Assembly: GCF_014652915.1 (NCBI RefSeq)
Contig: NZ_BMZS01000005.1
Location: forward strand, 248,001 to 312,000
Source: Thalassobaculum fulvum
Lineage (GTDB): Bacteria > Pseudomonadota > Alphaproteobacteria > Thalassobaculales > Thalassobaculaceae
Direction of reading: 5' to 3'
DNA: 64,000 nt
Below, in pieces: positions 9,706 through 19,015 of this stretch; position 1 is the stretch's first letter; the number at the start of each line of letters is the position of its first letter. Position numbers and translations under genes: made by a program. The notes beneath the pieces were generated by a model. That model was not told the DNA's origin. It saw nothing but the letters and a program-made list of their open reading frames with translations, and ran no database searches.

Positions 9706-10635
9706 TCAGAAACGCTTCGCCATGCGCGGGTCGAGCGTGTCGCGCAGACCGTCGCCGAGCAGGTTCACCGCCAGGATGGTCAGCGCCAGGAACACGCCCG
9801 GGAACAGGATGTTGTGCGGGAACACCTGAAACAGCACGCGACCCTCGGCCATGATGTTGCCCCAGGTCGGGGTCTCCGGCGGGATGCCGACGCCGAGGAA
9901 GCTCAGGATCGCCTCCACCAGGATCGCCGAGGCGCAGACGTAGGTGCCCTGGACCAGCAGCGGCGCGATGGTGTTCGGCAGCACGTGGCGGTACAGGATC
10001 GGCACCAGCGGCGTGCCCACCGAGATCGCCGCCTCGACGTAGGGCTCCTCGCGGATCGACAGCACGATCGAGCGCACCAGCCGCACCACCCGCGGGATCT
10101 CCGGCACGGCGATGGCGATGATGACCGTGGCGAGGCCGGCTCCCCACAGCGACACCAGGCCGATGGCGAGCAGGATTCCCGGAATCGCCATCAGGCCGTC
10201 CATCACCCGCATCGCGACGCCGTCGAGCCAGCGCACGTAGCCGGCCAGCAGGCCGATCACCAGGCCGACCGCGATCGAGATGACCGCCACCGCCAGGCCG
10301 ACGACGAGCGAGATGCGGGCGCCGTACAGTACCCGGCTGTACAGGTCGCGGCCCAGCGAGTCGGTGCCCATGCGGTGCACGTACTCCAGCTCCTGGCCGG
10401 ACGGCAGGGTGATGGTGTGCTCGGTGCCCGGCCGCTTGTTGCGCCAGGCCGGGTCGATCCCGGCCGGGTCGAGGGTGTCCAGCGCCGGCGCCAGAAGGCC
10501 CAGCACCACCATCACCAGCAGGACCACCGTGCCGAACACCACGCTCGGGTTGCGCGAGAGCTGGCGCAGCAGGCCCGGCCGTTCGGCGGAGGCGGCGGCC
10601 TGGGCGGCGGAATCGACGAGGTCGGGGGAGGTCAT
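9706..10635 (-). CDS. Peptide-type ABC transporter permease (DppC-like)
   Basis: 309 residues with about six membrane helices and the DppC-type N-terminal segment (HRMGTDSLGRDLYSRVLYGARIS), followed by the EAA-type loop EAAISVGTPLVPILYRHVLP that docks on the ATPase. It is the second permease of the operon, between the DppB-like gene and the fused ATPase. Substrate cannot be read from the sequence. Confidence 0.93.
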   Translation of the reverse strand: MTSPDLVDSAAQAAASAERPGLLRQLSRNPSVVFGTVVLLVMVVLGLLAPALDTLDPAGIDPAWRNKRPGTEHTITLPSGQELEYVHRMGTDSLGRDLYSRVLYGARISLVVGLAVAVISIAVGLVIGLLAGYVRWLDGVAMRVMDGLMAIPGILLAIGLVSLWGAGLATVIIAIAVPEIPRVVRLVRSIVLSIREEPYVEAAISVGTPLVPILYRHVLPNTIAPLLVQGTYVCASAILVEAILSFLGVGIPPETPTWGNIMAEGRVLFQVFPHNILFPGVFLALTILAVNLLGDGLRDTLDPRMAKRF

Positions 10636-10744
10636 CGAACGGTCGCCTCGCTACGCTGGGCGGATGCGCCGGAACCCGCGTCGTGACGGGCGGCGCAGGG
10701 ATCCGACGGGAAGTCTGTTTGCGAACCGGCTCATGCCCGCCCCC

Positions 10745-11686
10745 TCAATACCGGATCCGCGGGTCGAGCAGGGTGTAGGACAGGTCGATCACCAGGTTGA
10801 TCAGCACGTAGACGAACGAGAACACCAGGATCACCGCCTGGATCGTCGGGTAGTCGCGGCCCAGAACCGCATCGACGGTCAGCCGGCCGAGCCCTGGGAT
10901 GTTGTAGACGCTCTCGGTCACCACCACGCCGCCGATCAGCAGGGCGATGCCGATGCCGACGATCGTGACGATCGGCACCGCGGCATTGCGCAGCGCGTGC
11001 TTGACCAGCACGGTGCGGTTGGTCAGTCCCTTGGCCTTGGCGGTGCGGATGTAGTCCTCGCCCAGCACGTCGATCACGCTGGCCCGGGTGATCCGGGCGA
11101 TCAGCGCGATGTAGATCACGCTCAGCGTCAGGCTCGGCAGGATCAGGCGGTGCAGGAACGGCCACAACCCGGCCGATATCGACTTGTAGCCCTGCACCGG
11201 GAACCATTTCAGCTCGACCGCGAACACGTAGATCAGCAGGTAGCCGAGCACGAACACCGGCACCGAGAAGCCGGCCACCGAGAACCCCATGACCGTCCGG
11301 TCCAGCCAGCCGCCCTGCCGGTAAGCCGCGAGCACGCCGAGCGGGATCGCGACCAGCAGAGTGATGATCATGGTGGTGGTGGCGAGCGCCAGGGTCGGCT
11401 CGACCCGCTGCAGGATCAGCTCGGTGACCTTCTTCTTGAAGAAGAAGGACTCGCCGAGATCGCCCTGCAGCAGCTTGCCGGCCCAGATCGCGAGCTGGGT
11501 CGGCAGCGGGTCGTTCAGCCCCAGGCGCTCGCGGATTTCCTCGATCTGCACCGGGGTGGCGTTGTCGCCGGCGATGATCGCCGCCGGGTCCCCCGGGGTC
11601 AGCCGCAGCATCAGGAACACGAAGAGCGCCACCATCACCAGCACCGGGATGGTGGCCAACAGACGTTGCGCGACGAAGGCGGTCAT
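10745..11686 (-). CDS. Peptide-type ABC transporter permease (DppB-like)
   Basis: 313 residues with the DppB start pattern (QRLLATIPVLVMVALFVFLM, then LTPGDPAA) and the cytoplasmic coupling loop YIRTAKAKGLTNRTVLVKHALRNA. It forms the channel with the DppC-like gene 109 bp downstream. The larger than usual gap contains no gene or terminator that I can see. Confidence 0.93.
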   Translation of the reverse strand: MTAFVAQRLLATIPVLVMVALFVFLMLRLTPGDPAAIIAGDNATPVQIEEIRERLGLNDPLPTQLAIWAGKLLQGDLGESFFFKKKVTELILQRVEPTLALATTTMIITLLVAIPLGVLAAYRQGGWLDRTVMGFSVAGFSVPVFVLGYLLIYVFAVELKWFPVQGYKSISAGLWPFLHRLILPSLTLSVIYIALIARITRASVIDVLGEDYIRTAKAKGLTNRTVLVKHALRNAAVPIVTIVGIGIALLIGGVVVTESVYNIPGLGRLTVDAVLGRDYPTIQAVILVFSFVYVLINLVIDLSYTLLDPRIRY

Positions 11687-11744
11687 GCGCAGTCTTCCCC
11701 TCGGATGTCCGTCATCGCTCTCCGTGCTCCGATGCGGCCGGACG

Positions 11745-13349
11745 TCAGCCGTCGATGCGGCTGATGTTCCAGAAGAACGGCGCCGGGCCGTTCAGCATGC
11801 CCTCGACCTTGTCCTTGCGGACGGCGGTCGGCTGGTACCACTGGCCGGCATGGGCGTGGGTGCCGATCTCCATGGCGCGGACCTGGATCTGCTTGGCCAG
11901 ATCCTTCTGCTTCGCCTCGTCGGTCTCGGTCGCGAAGGCGTTGCGCAGCTGCTCCATCTTCTCGTCGCACGGCCAGCCGAACCACGCCTTGTCGCAGCCG
12001 GTGTTGTAGCCGGCCGCCGAGATCGGGTTCAGGATGTCGGCCGCCACCCAGGAGGTCAGGAAGGCGTTCCAGCCGCCCTCGGACGGCTTCTCCTTCTTGG
12101 CCCGGCGCGACACCAGGGTCTGCCAGTCCATCGACTGCATGTCGACGGTGAAGCCGCCCTTGCGCAGCAGGTCGGCCGCGACCGGGGCGAGGTTGGCCAG
12201 CACCGCCAGGTCGGTCGAGTGCATCAGCACCACCGGCGTGCCGTCATAGCCGGCTTCCTTCAGCAGCGCCTTCGACTTCTCGAAGTCCGACTTGACCATC
12301 GCGTCGCCGCCCTCGGTGAAGGCGAACGGCGTGTCGCAGACGAACATCGCCGGGCAGACCTTGTAGTAGGCCGGGTTGCCGATGACGGCCTGCAGGAACG
12401 GCTCCTGGCTGAGCGCTGCGATCGCCGCCTGCCGGACCTTCTGGTTGTCGAACGGCGGATGCAGCCAGTTCATGCGGAACATGTACTGGTTGCCCAGCGG
12501 GTTGGTGTTGAGCAGCGCGACTTCCTCGGCGCCCTCGAGGATCGGCAGCAGGTCGTGCGGCGGCGCCTCCAGGACGTCGATCTCGCCGGCGACCAGCGCG
12601 TTCACCGCGGTCTGGTGGTCGGGCATCGAGATCCACTCGACCCGGTCGACCTTCGCGACCTTGCCGCCGGCGGCCCAGCTGCCCGGCTCGCTGCGCGGCT
12701 TGTAGTCGGCGAACTTGGTGTAGACGGTCTTGTCGCCCGGCTTCCACTCGTCTTTCTGGAACACGAACGGGCCGGAGCCGACGTAGTCGGAGATCTGCTC
12801 GCCGGCCGGGGTCTCGGCGACCCGCTTCGGCATCATGAAGGGCACGTTGGAGCTCGGCTTGGCGAGCGACAGCAGCACCAGACCGTAGGGCTCCTTCAGC
12901 TGCATGGTGAAGGTCTTGTCGTCGACGGCCTTCATCTCGGCGACGAAGGACATCAGCTTCTGGCCCATGGAGTCCTTGGAACCCCAGCGCTTGACCGACG
13001 CGATGCAGTCCTCGGCCGTCACCGGGGCGCCGTCGTGCCACTTCAGGCCGTCGCGCAGGGTGAAGGTGTAGGTCAGCTTGTCGTCACTGACCTTCCAGGT
13101 GTCGACCATCTGCGGCGTCACGTTCAGCTTCTCGTCCATGGCGAAAAGCGTGTCGTAGATCATGTAGCCGTGGTTGCGGGTGATGTAGGCCGTGGTCCAG
13201 ATCGGGTCGACGATCTTCAGGTCCGAGTGCATCACCACGCGCAGCGTGGTCTCGGCAGCTGCCGGCGTCGCGGTCATCAGCCCCGCGAGCATCGGCACCG
13301 CCGCCGCCGCTGCCAGCAGGCTGCGTGCGAACGAGCGTCCCCAGTTCAT
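11745..13349 (-). CDS. Peptide-type ABC transporter substrate-binding protein (SBP family 5)
   Basis: 534 residues with a Sec signal peptide (RSFARSLLAAAAAVPMLAGL, cleavage after ATPAAA near residue 32) and the family 5 binding-protein fold, including LRDGLKWHDGAPVTAEDCIASVKRW. It is first in the operon running to 8039. The pair of Cys in PAMFVCDTPF and CPAMF may form a disulfide. Ligand could be a di- or oligopeptide or another small organic; not decided here. Confidence 0.93.
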   Translation of the reverse strand: MNWGRSFARSLLAAAAAVPMLAGLMTATPAAAETTLRVVMHSDLKIVDPIWTTAYITRNHGYMIYDTLFAMDEKLNVTPQMVDTWKVSDDKLTYTFTLRDGLKWHDGAPVTAEDCIASVKRWGSKDSMGQKLMSFVAEMKAVDDKTFTMQLKEPYGLVLLSLAKPSSNVPFMMPKRVAETPAGEQISDYVGSGPFVFQKDEWKPGDKTVYTKFADYKPRSEPGSWAAGGKVAKVDRVEWISMPDHQTAVNALVAGEIDVLEAPPHDLLPILEGAEEVALLNTNPLGNQYMFRMNWLHPPFDNQKVRQAAIAALSQEPFLQAVIGNPAYYKVCPAMFVCDTPFAFTEGGDAMVKSDFEKSKALLKEAGYDGTPVVLMHSTDLAVLANLAPVAADLLRKGGFTVDMQSMDWQTLVSRRAKKEKPSEGGWNAFLTSWVAADILNPISAAGYNTGCDKAWFGWPCDEKMEQLRNAFATETDEAKQKDLAKQIQVRAMEIGTHAHAGQWYQPTAVRKDKVEGMLNGPAPFFWNISRIDG

Positions 13350-13479
13350 GAGCCCCTCCGTTGTTAAGGAGTTGTGGAGGGTCGAGGGTAGAGGAGTTTT
13401 CGCCCGCGGGTCCAGGGTGGTTCGGCCAACCGGCGCGGTCGGCCGCCGACAGCCGATCGGAGCGAACGCCCGGCCGCGA

Positions 13480-14238
13480 TCACGGTGCGGGCGTGGCCGC
13501 GGCGGATCGGCGCGCCGCCAGCGGGGTCACGCCGTGCTGGCGCTGGAAGGCACGCGCCAGGGCCTCCGAGCTGCCGTAGCCGTAGCGTCGTGCCACGGCC
13601 TGCACGCGATGTCCGCGGTCGAGGTCCTGGCGAGCCAGCGTCATCCGCCAGCGTCGCAGATAGGCCATCGGGGTTTCCCCGACCCGGGTGCGGAAGGCCT
13701 CGGCGAACCGGCTCAGCGACATGCCGGCGACTTCTGCCAGATCGGCGCTGGACCAGCCTTGGCCCGGCTCCTCGTGCATGGCGACGATGGCGCGGCTCAA
13801 CCGCGGATCGGCCAGGCCGGCGACCAGCCCGGGCTCGGTGCTGCCGCGCTCGATCTCGGCCCGCAGCATGCGGACCACCAGCACCTCCGCCAGCCGGCTC
13901 AGCACGACGCCCGAGCCGCAACGCTTCGCCTGCGCCTCGGCGATCAGGAACCGCACCAGGGCGCGGGTATCGTCGTCGTCGATCGCCAGGCTCACGCAGG
14001 CCGGCAGTGCGGCGAGCAGGGGGTTGCTGTCGCCGCCCCAGGTGGCGGCGGCTTCGATCAGCGGGCGCTCCCCGGCCGGCCCGGCGCCCGCCGGGCCGCG
14101 CAGCCGCAGCGTCATGCGGGACGGCGTGCCGGTGTCGGCGTCGCCGAGGATGCGCAGGTTGCCGGTCCCGGGGTCGGCCTGGACCACGCGCATCTCGAAG
14201 CGGGCGATCAGGGCGGACAGGCGGTCGTAGCGGATCAT
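13480..14238 (-). CDS. AraC-family regulator with cupin_6-type N-terminal domain
   Basis: 252 residues. The N-terminal half is a cupin-like sensor (residues 5-140, MIRYDRLSALIARFEMRV start) and the C-terminal 100 residues are two helix-turn-helix units (WSSADLAEVAGMSLSRFAEAFRTRVGETP and VQAVARRYGYGSSEALARAFQRQHG). Such regulators often sit divergent from the redox or detoxification gene they control. Here 87 bp separates it from a peroxiredoxin-like gene on the other strand, so control of that gene is likely. Confidence 0.9.
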   Translation of the reverse strand: MIRYDRLSALIARFEMRVVQADPGTGNLRILGDADTGTPSRMTLRLRGPAGAGPAGERPLIEAAATWGGDSNPLLAALPACVSLAIDDDDTRALVRFLIAEAQAKRCGSGVVLSRLAEVLVVRMLRAEIERGSTEPGLVAGLADPRLSRAIVAMHEEPGQGWSSADLAEVAGMSLSRFAEAFRTRVGETPMAYLRRWRMTLARQDLDRGHRVQAVARRYGYGSSEALARAFQRQHGVTPLAARRSAAATPAP

Positions 14239-14325
14239 GGGGGTTTCTATCGGATAATCGGGGTTTTTCGGACCGTATCATCCGCTACCTGTCGATGCTC
14301 CGCAACGACGCCCGGGAGAGCCCCG

Positions 14326-14862
14326 ATGCTGATGCCCCGCCAGAAGACCCCCGACCTGACCCTCGAGACCGTCGCCCACGGCCGCTTCGACCTCGGCTCG
14401 GAGCCGTCGGAACGCGGCACCGTGGTCTGCTTCTACCGCGGCCTGCACTGCCCGATCTGCGCCAACTACCTGACCGAGCTGGAGAAGCGGACGCCGGAGT
14501 TCGCCGAGCGCGGGGTCGGCACGATCGCCGTCAGCACCGACGACGAGGAGCGCACAAGGGCGATGGCCGAAAAGATCGGCGCCAAGGCGCTGCGCTTCGG
14601 CTACGGCCTGACGCTCGCCAAGGCCCGCGAGTGGGGGCTGTACATCTCGACCTCGCGCGGCACCACCTCGATCGGCATCGAGGAGCCGGCGCTGTTTGCC
14701 GAGCCCGGCCTGTTCATGGTGACGCCGGACCGCTCGCTGTACTACGGCTCGGTCCAGACCATGCCGTTCGTGCGGCCGCATTTCTCCGAGCTGGTCGCGG
14801 CCCTCGACTTCGCGATCGCCAAGAACTACCCGGCGCGCGGCGAGTACGCCGGCCCGGTCTGA
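14326..14862 (+). CDS. Peroxiredoxin-like protein (AhpC/TSA family)
   Basis: 178 residues with a thioredoxin fold. The active-site loop is FYRGLHCPICANYLTEL, giving a CxxC (Cys near 43 and 46) instead of the single peroxidatic Cys with TxxC of classical peroxiredoxins. Members of this group are annotated as AhpC/TSA proteins of unproven substrate, probably reducing peroxides or disulfides in the cytoplasm. ATG at 14326 has GGGAGAG upstream. Divergent from an AraC regulator. Confidence 0.85.
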   Translation: MLMPRQKTPDLTLETVAHGRFDLGSEPSERGTVVCFYRGLHCPICANYLTELEKRTPEFAERGVGTIAVSTDDEERTRAMAEKIGAKALRFGYGLTLAKAREWGLYISTSRGTTSIGIEEPALFAEPGLFMVTPDRSLYYGSVQTMPFVRPHFSELVAALDFAIAKNYPARGEYAGPV

Positions 14863-14904
14863 GCCGGCGAACAGGCACCGGAGAACGCGAAGCGACCCTC
14901 GGCG

Positions 14905-14918
14905 CCCGGCGCGCCGGG
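14905..14918. terminator. GC-rich palindrome between convergent genes
   Basis: CCCGGCGCGCCGGG is a perfect 14-base palindrome between the ends of the peroxiredoxin gene (plus) and the YkgJ-type gene (minus). It lacks a T run, so it may act only as a weak or protein-dependent stop for both genes. Confidence 0.3.
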
Positions 14919-14938
14919 GGGTTCGGTGTTCGGTGCGG

Positions 14939-15274
14939 TCAGGTTGCCGGGCAGGCTTCGAGCGGGCCCAGCCCGTGGTGCCGGCGCGCCGTCAGGCACT
15001 CCTCGTCGCCGGGTTGGCACTCCCGGCAGACGACCGGTCGGAAGTCGTAGATCCCGCAGGCGGTCTCGACGCCGATCTTCCCGACCAGGGCGGCGCAGCG
15101 ATTGCCGGTGCAGCGCATGCCGGACCCGGTGTCGTCGACCAGATAACCGGGGATGAGCGCGATCTCGGCGTCGTCCTCGACGGTGAAGCGCGGCCAGTTC
15201 CGCGAATACGCACAACAGGCGCCGCAGCTCTGGCAGGGTGACGTCGGCGGGGACGGCAGGCGTCGGTCGGGCAT
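14939..15274 (-). CDS. YkgJ-family cysteine-cluster protein
   Basis: 111 residues. The N-terminal CQSCGACCAY and later cysteines (MRCTGNRCAAL, ETACGIYDFRPVVCRECQPG) match the zinc- or iron-binding CxxCxxCC family represented by YkgJ. Function in the family is unknown; a metal-binding role is likely. ATG has GGAG five bases upstream. Confidence 0.85.
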   Translation of the reverse strand: MPDRRLPSPPTSPCQSCGACCAYSRNWPRFTVEDDAEIALIPGYLVDDTGSGMRCTGNRCAALVGKIGVETACGIYDFRPVVCRECQPGDEECLTARRHHGLGPLEACPAT

Positions 15275-15465
15275 AGGCGCTCCGGCTGAGCGGGCGGCTG
15301 AGAGGGCGGATGACGGACAGTATCCCGGCCGCCCGGGCTTTCCCAGCAGCGAGCGGCGACCGGCATCGTTCCGTCCAGGTGCCCAAGACCGGGTGCATAA
15401 GATATGCGCGGCGGCGGGACCTCCGATGCGCTATCTGGCGGTGCCCCTTAAGCGACGAGCGAACC

Positions 15466-16212
15466 ATGGACTTCGATCCCTTCGACACCCGCGGCTACCC
15501 GACCCTGCCGGTGGCCGAAGGCTACGGCGAATGGGCCGAGAGCTACGAGCGGACGGTGTTCGACCTGCTGGACATCCGGCTTCTGGAGCGGCTGGCCGCG
15601 GTCGACTGGCCGGCCTGCGATCGGGCTGCCGACCTGGCCTGCGGCACCGGCCGCACCGGCGCCTGGCTGAAGGCCGCCGGGGTCGGACGGATCGACGGCA
15701 TCGACCTGACGCCGGAGATGCTGGCGAAGGCCCGGGCGAGGGGCGTCCACGACGATCTTGTGCTTGGCGACCTCGCGGCGACCGGCTTCGAGACCGGGGC
15801 CTACGACCTCGTGACCGCGTGCCTGGTCGACGAGCACCTGGCGGATCTGCGGCCGCTGTACCGCGAGGCGCATCGCCTGTTGGCACCCGGCGGGCGGTTC
15901 GTGCTGGTCGGCTACCACCCGCACTTCCTGATGCTCGGCATCGTCACCCATTTCGACCGGCCGGGCGGCGGGCCGGTGGCGATCCGCAGCCACGTGCACC
16001 TGACCAGCGACCATGTAGCGGCCGCCCACGCCGCCGGGTTCCGGCTGCAGGAGATGGCGGAGAATGTGGTCGACGACGACTGGCGGGACGTGAAGCCGAA
16101 ATGGCACGCCAGGTACCGGCACCATCCCGCCAGCTTCGCCCTGGTCTGGACGCCGGCCCCGGTCGCCGCGAAGATCGTGGCCGATCACCTTCCGGAGGCC
16201 GCCCCGTGCTGA
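15466..16212 (+). CDS. Class I SAM-dependent methyltransferase
   Basis: 248 residues. The SAM-binding glycine motif is AADLACGTGRTGAWL (near residues 50-65), followed by acidic residue IDGIDLTPEML and motif DLVTACLVDEHLADL. Substrate unknown. ATG at 15466 fits the start of the Rossmann-type fold better than upstream starts, which would add 52 low-complexity residues. The glutathione transferase begins inside its last codons, so the two are probably co-expressed. Confidence 0.85.
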   Translation: MDFDPFDTRGYPTLPVAEGYGEWAESYERTVFDLLDIRLLERLAAVDWPACDRAADLACGTGRTGAWLKAAGVGRIDGIDLTPEMLAKARARGVHDDLVLGDLAATGFETGAYDLVTACLVDEHLADLRPLYREAHRLLAPGGRFVLVGYHPHFLMLGIVTHFDRPGGGPVAIRSHVHLTSDHVAAAHAAGFRLQEMAENVVDDDWRDVKPKWHARYRHHPASFALVWTPAPVAAKIVADHLPEAAPC

Positions 16213-16832
16213 CCCTGTACTACACGCCCGGTACCTGTGCGCTGGCGTCGCATATCTGCCTCGAGGAGGCCGGTGCCGAGTACGAGGCGCGCCGGGTCGA
16301 CTTCGCCAAGCAGGAGCAGCGCCAGCCGGCCTACCTGGCGATCAACCCGAAGGGCCGGGTGCCGGCGCTGGTGACGCCGTCGGGCGTACTGACCGAGACC
16401 CCGGCGCTGCTGGTCTACATCGCCCAGTCGTTCCCGCAGGCCCGGCTGGCGCCGCTCGCCGACCCGTTCGCGCTGGCCCGGGTGCAGGAGCTCAACAGCT
16501 TCCTGTGCTCGACCCTGCACGTGGCGCATGCCCACAGGATGCGCGGGCACCGCTGGGCCGACGACCCCGACGCCATTGCGGAGATGAAGCGGAAGGTGCC
16601 GGAGACCGTTGCGGCGGGCTTCGACTATATCGAGCGCCACGCCTTCGTCGGCCCTTACGTGATGGGCGAGACCTACACGATCGCCGATCCGTACCTGTTC
16701 ACGCTGGCGCGCTGGATGGAGGGCGACGAGGTCGATCCGGCCCGGTTCCCGAAGGTCGCGGCGCACCGCGAGATGATGGGTGAGCGGCCGGCGGTGCGGC
16801 GGGCGCTGGCGATGCAGCTGGCGAACGGGTGA
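16206..16832 (+). CDS. Glutathione S-transferase
   Basis: 208 residues: thioredoxin-like N domain (LTLYYTPGTCALASHICLEEAG) with the Ser/Cys of the beta-class catalytic region near Cys10, the glutathione-contacting cis-Pro in GRVPALV, then an all-helical C domain. It conjugates glutathione to electrophiles or reduces disulfides. GTG at 16206 overlaps the methyltransferase stop and has GGAGG seven bases upstream, which decides the start. Confidence 0.9.
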   Translation: MLTLYYTPGTCALASHICLEEAGAEYEARRVDFAKQEQRQPAYLAINPKGRVPALVTPSGVLTETPALLVYIAQSFPQARLAPLADPFALARVQELNSFLCSTLHVAHAHRMRGHRWADDPDAIAEMKRKVPETVAAGFDYIERHAFVGPYVMGETYTIADPYLFTLARWMEGDEVDPARFPKVAAHREMMGERPAVRRALAMQLANG

Positions 16833-16839
16833 GGCGGTT

Positions 16840-17067
16840 CTACAGCGCCATCTCGGCGTCGCTGCGCACCACCTGGACGACCAGGCGCTTGGCGTCCTCG
16901 TCCTCGATGCCGATGGCGGCGGCAACGTACATGGCGGCCGCCACGGTGCCCTCCTTGTGGGCGGTCAGCTTGGAGCCGCCGCGCTGCAGCGTCTCCTCGG
17001 CCGCTTCCATGTAGGTGTCGCGGATCAGATCGAGAGTGATTCTGTCGAGCGTTTCCGGCGCGGTCAT
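16840..17067 (-). CDS. Small conserved-looking protein of unknown function
   Basis: 75 residues, soluble, helix-rich (TLDLIRDTYMEAAEETLQRGGSKLTAHKEG), ending DAEMAL. Its stop is 8 bp from the end of the glutathione transferase on the other strand. It lies 80 bp after the proline-racemase-family gene on the same strand and could share its transcript. I do not recognise the family. Confidence 0.6.
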   Translation of the reverse strand: MTAPETLDRITLDLIRDTYMEAAEETLQRGGSKLTAHKEGTVAAAMYVAAAIGIEDEDAKRLVVQVVRSDAEMAL

Positions 17068-17147
17068 GGCGTGTCTCGGGGGGGGCGGGTTGTTAACCTC
17101 ATTGTCCCCGAGTCGGGTGAACGAAATCCTAAGACCGGCGGCGAAAA

Positions 17148-18176
17148 TCAACCAGTCGGCCAGGTGTCGCTCAACCGGTAGCCCTGTGGCCACGGATCGT
17201 CCGGGTCGACCATCAGCTGGCGGGTGCCGGTGATCCAGGCGCGCCCCTCGATCGAGGGCGTCACCCAGGTCTTGCCGGCCCGCTGCTCGACCGCCTCGAT
17301 GCGGCCGTCGAAGCGCGAGTCGATGATCGAGGTCGCCGCGAAGGGCTGGCCGACGGCGAGCCGGCCGCGGGCGTGCAGCACGGCCATGCGGGCCGAGCAG
17401 CCGGTGCCGGTCGGCGACCGGTCGATCTTGCCGGGCCGGATCACCACCGCGTTCCTGGCGGTGAAGCCGTCGCCCTGCGGCTCGACCGGCCCGGCGACCT
17501 GGCAGAACGAGTAGTGGGTCCACTCCGGCAGGTCGGGATGGGCGAACGGCAGCTGCTCGGTCGCGGCCGCCGTGATCCGGGTGCCGACGACCGCGATGTC
17601 GCGCGCCTCGTCGGGCGTCAGCGCGAAGCCGAGGTCGCCCGCGGGAACGATCACGAAGCTGTCGCCGCCGAACGCGGTGTCGACGGTCAGCGTGCCGATC
17701 CCCTCGACCTCCAGGACCGCGTCGAGCCGGTCGGCGAAGGACGGGATGTTGCGGATCCGCACCCGCTCGACCTTGCCGGCGCGGCAGGTGGCGGTCGCCT
17801 CCACCAGCCCGCCCGGCGCCTCCAGGACCAGCCGGGTGACCGGCTCGGTCATCGGCACGATCCCGGTCTCCAGCAGGACGGTGGCGACGCACAGGCTGTT
17901 CGACCCGGACATCGGCGGGGTGTCGGCCGGTTCCATGATGATGAAACCCATGGCTGCGCGCGGGTCCTTGGGCGGGACCAGCAGGTTGACGTGCCGGAAC
18001 ACGCCGCCGCGCGGCTCGTTCAGCACCAGGTTCCGCAGCGCCCCGTCGCGCGCGATGTGGCGCGACTGTTCCCACAGGGTCGCCCCGGGCGGCGGTGCCA
18101 CGCCGCCGACGATGACGTCGCCGACCTCGCCCTCGGCGTGACAGCCGACGATGTGGATGACGGTATTGCTGCGCAT
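17148..18176 (-). CDS. Proline-racemase-superfamily enzyme (hydroxyproline epimerase type)
   Basis: 342 residues, family length, with the two-lobe fold. The first catalytic position, Cys in proline racemase (MCGHG), is Ser90 here (MSGSNSLC); the second keeps Cys in [11 protein letters not shown] Ser/Cys pair is known in some 4-hydroxyproline 2-epimerases, whereas trans-3-hydroxyproline dehydratases have Cys/Thr. So I prefer a hydroxyproline 2-epimerase, without excluding another substrate. The usual hydroxyproline catabolic genes are not beside it. ATG at 18176 has GGAGGT upstream. Confidence 0.85.
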   Translation of the reverse strand: MRSNTVIHIVGCHAEGEVGDVIVGGVAPPPGATLWEQSRHIARDGALRNLVLNEPRGGVFRHVNLLVPPKDPRAAMGFIIMEPADTPPMSGSNSLCVATVLLETGIVPMTEPVTRLVLEAPGGLVEATATCRAGKVERVRIRNIPSFADRLDAVLEVEGIGTLTVDTAFGGDSFVIVPAGDLGFALTPDEARDIAVVGTRITAAATEQLPFAHPDLPEWTHYSFCQVAGPVEPQGDGFTARNAVVIRPGKIDRSPTGTGCSARMAVLHARGRLAVGQPFAATSIIDSRFDGRIEAVEQRAGKTWVTPSIEGRAWITGTRQLMVDPDDPWPQGYRLSDTWPTG

Positions 18177-18317
18177 GGGACCTCCGGAACTGCCAGGCGA
18201 CGATGCCGTGTCGCCGCGCCCCGCGCGACGGAAATCGCGGCTGCGGCCGTTTGCTTGGGACGGGAACCGGGGAAATCGGTCGGCGTTGTCCGATCGCCAA
18301 CCCAACGGAGGTCGACC

Positions 18318-18953
18318 ATGCGCTCCCTCAATTTCGGTCTTGCCGTTGCCGCAGCGCTGATGATCGCGGCAGCCCCGGCCGGGCCGGCGTTTGCCGAACC
18401 GCCGCCCTGGGCGCCGGCCCATGGCTGGCGGGCCAAGCATCATGGCCATGACCGCCACCGCGAGGTCCACGTCTATCACCACTACGACCGGGCGGACGAC
18501 TACGGCCGGCCGGTGATCGTCACCCGCGGCGCATCCTACCGCTGCGACCGGTCGCTGCTCGACGGCAACAAGACCCTGCTGGCCCAGATCCTGGGCGGCG
18601 CCGGTGGCGCGGTCGCCGGCTCGCAGTTCGGCAAGGGAACCGGTAAGCTCGCCGCCACCGCCGGCGGCGCGTTGCTGGGTGTCCTGATCGGGACCGAGAT
18701 CGGCGGATCGCTCGACGCCGCCGATGCGGCGTGCGCGCAGCAGGCGCTCGAGACCGCCGACACCGGCCGGCCGGTGGTCTGGGACAATCCGGACCGGGGG
18801 ACCCGGTACGCCATGGTCCCGACCCGGACCTACGAGAACGCCGGCACCTACTGCCGCGAGTACACCACGCGCGCCTCGGTCGGCGGCCGCACCCAGGAGG
18901 CCTACGGCACCGCCTGCCGGCGGCCGGACGGCAGCTGGCGGATCGTCCGGTAG
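18318..18953 (+). CDS. Exported glycine-zipper protein (17-kDa surface antigen-like)
   Basis: 211 residues with a Sec signal peptide (cleavage after GPAFA near residue 26). A His-rich stretch follows ([15 protein letters not shown]). A glycine-zipper membrane hairpin spans residues 92-135 ([20 protein letters not shown], then [18 protein letters not shown]). The C-terminal domain resembles the surface-antigen domain of rickettsial 17-kDa proteins, with two conserved Cys. It is probably an outer-membrane or periplasmic structural protein. Ribosome site GGAGG lies seven bases upstream of the ATG. Confidence 0.8.
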   Translation: MRSLNFGLAVAAALMIAAAPAGPAFAEPPPWAPAHGWRAKHHGHDRHREVHVYHHYDRADDYGRPVIVTRGASYRCDRSLLDGNKTLLAQILGGAGGAVAGSQFGKGTGKLAATAGGALLGVLIGTEIGGSLDAADAACAQQALETADTGRPVVWDNPDRGTRYAMVPTRTYENAGTYCREYTTRASVGGRTQEAYGTACRRPDGSWRIVR

Positions 18954-18960
18954 TCGGCAA

Positions 18961-18976
18961 TGGCACGCTGTTTGCT
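18961..18976 (+). promoter_or_regulatory. Sigma-54-type promoter
   Basis: TGGCACG-CTGT-TTGCT matches the -24/-12 consensus (TGGCACG-N4-TTGCW) at every position with the correct 12-base GG-to-GC step. Predicted transcription start is near 18986, 30 bases before the ATG at 19016 and upstream of its GGGAGGG ribosome site. Transcription would need RpoN and an enhancer-binding activator. Confidence 0.75.
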
Positions 18977-19015
18977 TCGTTGCTTGCAGGACATGACATC
19001 ACCCGGGAGGGAACG

